From Chroococcidiopsidaceae cyanobacterium CP_BM_RX_35 (GTDB lineage: Bacteria; Cyanobacteriota; Cyanobacteriia; Cyanobacteriales; Chroococcidiopsidaceae): a stretch of 7,865 nt of DNA. The notes below the pieces were generated by a model. That model worked only from the letters and a program-made list of their open reading frames with translations, ran no database searches and was not told the DNA's origin. The position numbers were made by a program, and so were the translations under genes. The stretch is taken from assembly GCA_019242465.1 (NCBI GenBank), contig JAFAVL010000504.1:1-7865 (forward strand). Direction: 5' to 3'. Shown here piece by piece: positions 1 to 3,527 of this stretch. Numbering within the stretch: position 1 is the stretch's first letter; every line of letters begins with the position of its first letter.

Positions 1-8
1 TTTAGAAG

Positions 9-572
9 TCAGAAATCCAGTTCTTCAAAGAGTTCTGCCACAGCTAAGGAAAAACCAGGAACGACCCCTTCTCCATCCAACGAATCTGCCAAACGCAACA
101 GGCGATCCGGGCTAGGGCTGTGATAAACCAGCACATATTGCTCGTCAGGGTGAATCACCCAAACCAAGCGCGTCCCATTGTCAAAATACTCCACGATCTT
201 GTCGTGAATCTCTTCCACTGTATTGCTGGGAGAGAGAATTTCCACAGCCAGATCCGGAGAACCCTGAAAATAACCTTTTGGTAATCGCTTGACACCTTGA
301 AGCCTCTCTTTAGCAATAAAAGACACATCGGGTGATCGCTTATTGCCTGTCTTCAGGGTAAAGGCGGTACTAGAGTCGCAGATCACACCTAATTTTTGTG
401 ATCGCACCAATCCGCCCACAAAAATGATCAGGTTACTGGCGATATAACCATGCTCCATCCCGGAGTTACCCATATTCACCAGTTCCCCATTCACCAATTC
501 ATAGCGCCCATCCTCTGGCAACGCCATGAACTCCTCATCCGTCCAAATTTTTTTTCCAGAAGCGATGGTCAT
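9..572 (-). CDS. Uma2-family PD-(D/E)XK endonuclease-like protein
   Basis: This 187-aa protein has the full length and the hallmarks of the Uma2 family (PF05685, formerly DUF820), which is greatly expanded in cyanobacteria. The N-terminus has the usual lead-in WTDEEFMALPEDGRYELVNG (residues 10-29). The predicted active-site strand pair is R79-S-P-D82-V followed by D107-L-A-V-E111-I-L-S-P-S-N, and K125 lies in the following helix (EIHDKIVEYF). A VWVIHP strand (137-142) follows, as is usual. The family has a restriction-endonuclease-like fold; its biological role is mostly unproven, with mobility or transposon association often proposed. The ATG start is well supported: AAGGGAG (585-579 on this strand) lies 6 nt upstream. 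It is divergent from a toxin-like gene remnant at 590. Family assignment is secure; nuclease activity is inferred. Confidence 0.93.
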   Translation of the reverse strand: MTIASGKKIWTDEEFMALPEDGRYELVNGELVNMGNSGMEHGYIASNLIIFVGGLVRSQKLGVICDSSTAFTLKTGNKRSPDVSFIAKERLQGVKRLPKGYFQGSPDLAVEILSPSNTVEEIHDKIVEYFDNGTRLVWVIHPDEQYVLVYHSPSPDRLLRLADSLDGEGVVPGFSLAVAELFEELDF

Positions 573-578
573 TTCTGA

Positions 579-585
579 CTCCCTT
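579..585 (-). promoter_or_regulatory. Ribosome binding site of the Uma2 gene
   Basis: AAGGGAG on the minus strand ends 6 nt before the ATG at 572. It is a near-ideal Shine-Dalgarno sequence and fixes the start of the Uma2 gene. Confidence 0.7.
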
Positions 586-589
586 CATT

Positions 590-778
590 ATGCAACCGAA
601 TTCCCCTTACTTTCAGGATAACTATAATGTTCGCCCAGCGTTAGTTGGAGAGCGGACTTACCAGGAGCTAAATGAGTTTCGTGGTTTTCGCCATGTGGTG
701 CGAAGTAACTATGCTTATGAACTTGAATCGGAGCGGTTAGTGGCGCTAGCCGAAAAGCTTTCTGTTGGCATTCAATAA
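590..778 (+). pseudogene. Truncated HepT-like (HEPN) toxin-family remnant
   Basis: The 62-residue reading frame carries the pattern RPALVGERTYQELNEFRGFR followed by HVVRSNYAYEL and ERLVALAEKL. From memory this matches the C-terminal third of cyanobacterial HepT-like proteins, roughly 150-aa HEPN-fold relatives of the HepT RNase toxin. The R-x(4-6)-H-x-Y-like core of HEPN RNases is represented by R31-G-F-R-H35-V-V-R-S-N-Y40. The N-terminal helices and the C-terminal tail expected of a full family member are missing; tandem stop codons follow at once (taa tag). No Shine-Dalgarno precedes the ATG, and the upstream bases instead serve as the ribosome binding site and promoter region of the divergent Uma2 gene. 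I read it as a decayed fragment that lost its 5' part when the Uma2 gene (or a deletion) arrived. A short functional protein cannot be excluded. Confidence 0.6.
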
Positions 779-785
779 TAGTGAC

Positions 786-804
786 TTCACCAGCTTGGTG
801 TGAA
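786..804. repeat. Imperfect palindrome, copy 1
   Basis: CACCA-gct-TGGTG (788-800) forms a perfect 5-bp stem inside a TTCACC...GGTGTGAA context. A closely similar element lies at 910-928. Both sit between the end of the HepT-like remnant and the end of the carboxypeptidase gene. No T-tract follows either strand, so an intrinsic terminator is not supported. Confidence 0.4.
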
Positions 805-809
805 TTAGT

Positions 810-838
810 ACAGCTCCAAGAGACTATGACAGAGCTGT
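810..838. repeat. Inverted repeat with 15-nt spacer
   Basis: ACAGCTC (810-816) and GAGCTGT (832-838) are perfect 7-bp complementary arms in the convergent gap 779-948. The hairpin could act as a 3'-end structure for the gene fragment or the carboxypeptidase gene, but there is no T-tract. Confidence 0.35.
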
Positions 839-909
839 CGATAGGCTGCCTAAAGTTTATCTTCTAGTTCTCGATATCAACTCGCGTTCTGGGCTGTAAT
901 TTTGCGTGA

Positions 910-928
910 ATCACCAAGTAGGTGTGAT
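910..928. repeat. Imperfect palindrome, copy 2
   Basis: ATCACC-aagta-GGTGTGAT repeats the design of the element at 786-804 (CACC...GGTG flanked by an extra TG). It lies 21 bases past the stop codon of the carboxypeptidase gene, read on the minus strand, where it might be a 3'-end hairpin. Function is unknown. Confidence 0.4.
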
Positions 929-948
929 AGGAGTGCTTGAGACTGAAC

Positions 949-2448
949 TCATGCCGTTGCGTTGTGGTAGAAAGTTTGCATCTGGGCAAACCACTGTTGA
1001 CGTGATTCATCCCAAGTGTAGAACATATGCCCACCCTGAAAGTGTTGCAGCGTCAGATTGGGACGAATCTCAGGATTGAGTTTCATCAGATCTGCCAGGT
1101 GGGTGGAGGCAAAATAGGGAGTCACCAGATCGAAAAATCCATGTGTGATATATACCTGCATGTATGGGTTCAGTGTCATCCCTACGCGCAGATCATCTAC
1201 CGATCCCATAAAGCCCTGTCTAAACTCGCCTTTGAGTTCAAACTTCCAGGCTTTGAATGTTTCCAGGTTCAGGAGGTGGTAGGTCAAATCGGTCTCCACT
1301 GCCAACATATCCCGCAAATGACTGTTGATCGCTCCCGTAAACAGTCGATCGAGCCCATCTAGGGTGGGATCGCTCCCTTCGTAGCTCAGGCGGTCAGGAA
1401 AGGGATCGAGCGCTGTGATCGAAGCATCATACATTCCCACAATCCTTTGTTGATCTCGCAATAGTTCCCTGGCAAAGACTTCAATGCCGACCCTTCCAGC
1501 CTGTCTTTCCACTAATGTTAAAGGCAGACCAATTAAATTTGCGATCTCTTGATAAGCCCCCTGACGTTCATCAGGTGTCAGAGTGTCCCCCATAGCTAAA
1601 AGTGGGATGAGTGTTTTACGGGCAAATTTTTCGGCAGCAGCCATGTGAGCTATTAAATCTCCCGGCTCCCCCATCCATTGAGCCCGACCATGATGAGCCG
1701 CCGCCGCTGCCAAGGAAGGGAGCAGGGTAGCCCAGGAAGTCAGGTTATAATCGTTACCGCCCAGAAGACTGAACTCTAAAGCCGGAGAGATGAGAATGGC
1801 TCCAGAAAGCCCCACACCAAATTCTTGCTGGAGCTTGCGGGCTAACTTGGCAACTCGAAAGCCACCGTAACTTTCTCCAGCAATGAAGATAGGTGATAGC
1901 CAGCGCTTCTTTTGCGAGAGGAATCTTTGGATGAACTCTCCCAGCGCTTTCAAGTCTCTCTCGACTTCCCAAAATTCGGCTTCTTTGGGTTTTTCTGCCT
2001 CATTGGGGCTAGCTTTTTCACCAGATTTATCTTGGCTTTCTTTATCTTGAGGCAAACTGCGGCTGAAGCCTGTGCCGATCGGATCGACAAACACCAAATC
2101 CGTAAAGCTCAGCCAGCTTTCGAGATTGTCCACGAGCCGAACTGGGGGCTTGGGCAGACTGCCTTGGGCATCAAAATGGATGCGCTTCGGACCGAGTGCC
2201 CCCATGTGCAAATAGGCTGAGGCGGCTCCTGGTCCACCGTTAAAAACAAAAGTAAGCGGTCGTTGTGTGGCTGCATCTGCCTCAGCAAGATAAGCCACAT
2301 GGAACATCTCGGCAACAGGCTTTTCCTGCTCAAACAGGGTTTGCCACTCGGCTGAGGCACTGTAACGGAGCTGTTGGTCGGGGAGCAATAGTGTATGCTC
2401 GGTTCTGCTTGGATTGCGGGTTATGGGTGGGTTAGGAGTGTCGGGCAT
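949..2448 (-). CDS. Serine carboxypeptidase-like peptidase, family S10
   Basis: This alpha/beta-hydrolase fold protein belongs to peptidase family S10 (PF00450), which removes C-terminal residues from peptides. With the preferred start it has 499 aa. The S10 signatures are all present: oxyanion motif N-G-G-P-G at residues 70-74, nucleophile G-E-S-Y-G-G with Ser193, acid in G-F-F-D-L-V-T-P-Y with Asp440, and base in G-G-H-M-F-Y with His474. An acidic/lysine-rich insert at about 132-157 follows the GFSRS strand and is probably a surface loop. Start choice: the frame is open to a TTG at 2544, but ATG 2448 has AGGA 8 nt upstream, while the TTG has no ribosome binding site and lies only 15 bases from the divergent gene. 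The product MPDTPNPP... shows no signal peptide, so it is probably cytoplasmic, unlike most characterised eukaryotic S10 enzymes, which are vacuolar or secreted. Substrate unknown. Confidence 0.92.
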   Translation of the reverse strand: MPDTPNPPITRNPSRTEHTLLLPDQQLRYSASAEWQTLFEQEKPVAEMFHVAYLAEADAATQRPLTFVFNGGPGAASAYLHMGALGPKRIHFDAQGSLPKPPVRLVDNLESWLSFTDLVFVDPIGTGFSRSLPQDKESQDKSGEKASPNEAEKPKEAEFWEVERDLKALGEFIQRFLSQKKRWLSPIFIAGESYGGFRVAKLARKLQQEFGVGLSGAILISPALEFSLLGGNDYNLTSWATLLPSLAAAAAHHGRAQWMGEPGDLIAHMAAAEKFARKTLIPLLAMGDTLTPDERQGAYQEIANLIGLPLTLVERQAGRVGIEVFARELLRDQQRIVGMYDASITALDPFPDRLSYEGSDPTLDGLDRLFTGAINSHLRDMLAVETDLTYHLLNLETFKAWKFELKGEFRQGFMGSVDDLRVGMTLNPYMQVYITHGFFDLVTPYFASTHLADLMKLNPEIRPNLTLQHFQGGHMFYTWDESRQQWFAQMQTFYHNATA

Positions 2449-2456
2449 GTCAAATA

Positions 2457-2460
2457 TCCT
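2457..2460 (-). promoter_or_regulatory. Ribosome binding site deciding the S10 start
   Basis: AGGA on the minus strand (context TTCAGGAT) lies 8 nt before ATG 2448. It favours this start over the in-frame TTG at 2544, which would add 32 residues with no recognisable family sequence. Confidence 0.55.
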
Positions 2461-2546
2461 GAAATTCGGTCTGAGCTGTTTACTCAGCGGCTGATAGAGA
2501 AACTGGACTAACCTTAATTTAGAAAGGCGTTGGGAGAAGAGCAAGT

Positions 2547-2552
2547 AGGGGA
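2547..2552 (+). promoter_or_regulatory. Ribosome binding site of the 208-aa gene
   Basis: AGGGGA ends 7 nt before ATG 2560, a good Shine-Dalgarno that supports this start. Confidence 0.6.
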
Positions 2553-2559
2553 ATAATAC

Positions 2560-3186
2560 ATGCCCTATTCAACTGAGGAACTGATTCAGATTTTGGAGCG
2601 AGAGCTGCACGCTCATTGGCAGGGACAGCGATGCCTGTTGTCCTCAGCCGAGCGCCTCAGCCACCCAGCCTTGGCGAAAGCACTGGGACCACAAAAGCTC
2701 AGCCGAGTGTTTGCTTATCCAGAGTTCCGGGCTCAGGTGCATGAATATCAACGACAGCACCAGATTTCCGGACTAGTGCAACGGCATTGTACCTTCAAGG
2801 GTCAAAGTTTCGAATTCCCAGAGCTTCATAACCAGTTAATTGTCATCCCTGGGGACAAAGAAAAACTGATGGCGGCTAAGAGAGATGTGATTGACTTTTG
2901 GCAACAGATAACTCAACGCTTCGCCGGAGCTTTCTCCGGCGCCTCAAGAGCGCAAGCTCAATGTCAGACACTTTGGCTGGCAAACGGCAAACGCAAGAGA
3001 ACTACTGCCTCACACGTACAGCAGTTAATCGAGCAAGCTGAGTGGGCAGAGCTGGATGGAGGTTATCAGGAGTTATATCTAGGATTGTGTTCGGGAAATC
3101 CTGAAGTGTGCCACTATCAGTGGGCATCGCCTGATTCTAGGTGTGAACAGGTTGTGGCAGTAATTGATGAAATACAACAGGGTTGA
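2560..3186 (+). CDS. Conserved-looking hypothetical protein, 208 aa
   Basis: I do not recognise a named domain. The start is supported by AGGGGA 7 nt upstream and the codon use matches the flanking genes, so the gene is likely real. The protein is soluble, with no signal peptide or transmembrane helix. Residues 1-70 read as helical (EELIQILERELHAHWQGQR...), followed by a short beta-like segment (HCTFKGQSFEFPELHNQLIV, 76-95), a helix at 99-120 and a mixed C-terminal part. The basic stretch ANGKRKRTTASHVQQLIEQA (141-160) looks like a possible nucleic-acid contact followed by a helix, but that is only an impression. Six cysteines (25, 77, 135, 177, 184, 195) do not form a recognised metal motif. 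It is divergent from the S10 peptidase gene, which gives no firm functional hint. A perfect GC-rich hairpin lies inside the gene at codons 121-128. Confidence 0.75.
   Translation: MPYSTEELIQILERELHAHWQGQRCLLSSAERLSHPALAKALGPQKLSRVFAYPEFRAQVHEYQRQHQISGLVQRHCTFKGQSFEFPELHNQLIVIPGDKEKLMAAKRDVIDFWQQITQRFAGAFSGASRAQAQCQTLWLANGKRKRTTASHVQQLIEQAEWAELDGGYQELYLGLCSGNPEVCHYQWASPDSRCEQVVAVIDEIQQG
2922..2941. repeat. Perfect GC-rich intragenic hairpin
   Basis: CGCCGGAG-CTTT-CTCCGGCG is an exact 8-bp stem with a 4-nt loop, lying inside the 208-aa gene and coding for AGAFSGA. Further outside, CGCT (2917-2920) and AGCG (2949-2952) are also complementary. Such a strong stem within a coding sequence is unusual here; it could be a small palindromic insertion or an RNA-level control element. 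Confidence 0.55.
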
Positions 3187-3455
3187 GGCTCGTAGAAATT
3201 ACCAGGAAGCCTTGTAAAGTATTGTAAGGATTTGCAGAACCTTTGTGTTTGTGCCTGAGAAATATGTAGAAGTCAAAAAAATGGCTGATCCGCAATCAGA
3301 GTTATTTTACTGTAAATTCTGAAGCTAAGGGAATCATGAATTGTTCCATAGCTCCTTTTTGTTAAAAGAAAATAAGTTGGACATAACTTTCTCCGTGCCC
3401 ACCCCGTTAATAGCAAGATTTACAGATAGCTGCAAAGTCTAAAATCTTAAAAGCC
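3187..3455. other. Intergenic spacer upstream of the pentapeptide gene
   Basis: This 269-bp AT-rich gap shows no coding potential that I trust. It contains a small stem, CTGAT-ccgca-ATCAG (3285-3299), and the terminator candidate at 3323-3360. The promoter of the downstream 944-aa gene must lie near its 3' end, but no good -35/-10 pair is visible; the nearest match (TTTACA 3419-3424, TAAAAT 3440-3445) has a short 15-nt spacer. There is no Shine-Dalgarno before ATG 3456. Confidence 0.5.
3323..3360 (+). terminator. Candidate intrinsic terminator
   Basis: AGCTA...GGAA (from 3323) pairs with TTCC...TAGCT (to 3353) around a 10-nt loop, with one internal bulge, and is followed by CC and five T residues. 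It lies about 140 nt past the 208-aa gene and would insulate the 944-aa gene from upstream transcription. The stem is imperfect, so this is tentative. Confidence 0.35.
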
Positions 3456-3527
3456 ATGAAACCTCATATAAGTTTCGTAAGTACAGTAGTAGCCTCTTTA
3501 CTCCTCATTACATTTGCAGCAAGTGCT
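3456..3527 (+). other. Signal peptide of the 944-aa protein
   Basis: Residues 1-24: short basic n-region (MKPH), hydrophobic core (VVASLLLITFAA) and an A-S-A cleavage site before ENSS. It directs the pentapeptide blocks to the periplasm or thylakoid lumen. Confidence 0.8.

Larger units (their letters stand above)
2449..2559. promoter_or_regulatory. Divergent promoter region between S10 gene and 208-aa gene
   Basis: If the carboxypeptidase starts at 2448, a 111-bp gap separates two divergent genes and must contain both promoters. It contains a small inverted repeat, CTGAG-N7-CTCAG (2471-2487), which could be a regulatory site. I could not identify convincing -35/-10 pairs. Confidence 0.35.

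Noticed and set aside
786..928. Intrinsic terminators in the convergent gap
   Set aside because: The hairpins are short and no T-tract follows on either strand.
1027..2360. Several open frames on both strands across 1027-2360
   Set aside because: They overlap the carboxypeptidase gene, lack ribosome binding sites and have no recognisable motifs; the S10 catalytic residues fix the real frame.
2449..2544. 32-residue N-terminal extension of the S10 protein from TTG 2544
   Set aside because: There is no ribosome binding site before the TTG, the sequence is not family-like, and it would leave only 15 bases for two divergent promoters.
3377..3412. Promoter TTGGAC / TTAATA upstream of the pentapeptide gene
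   Set aside because: The spacer is 24 nt, too long for a normal sigma-70-type promoter.
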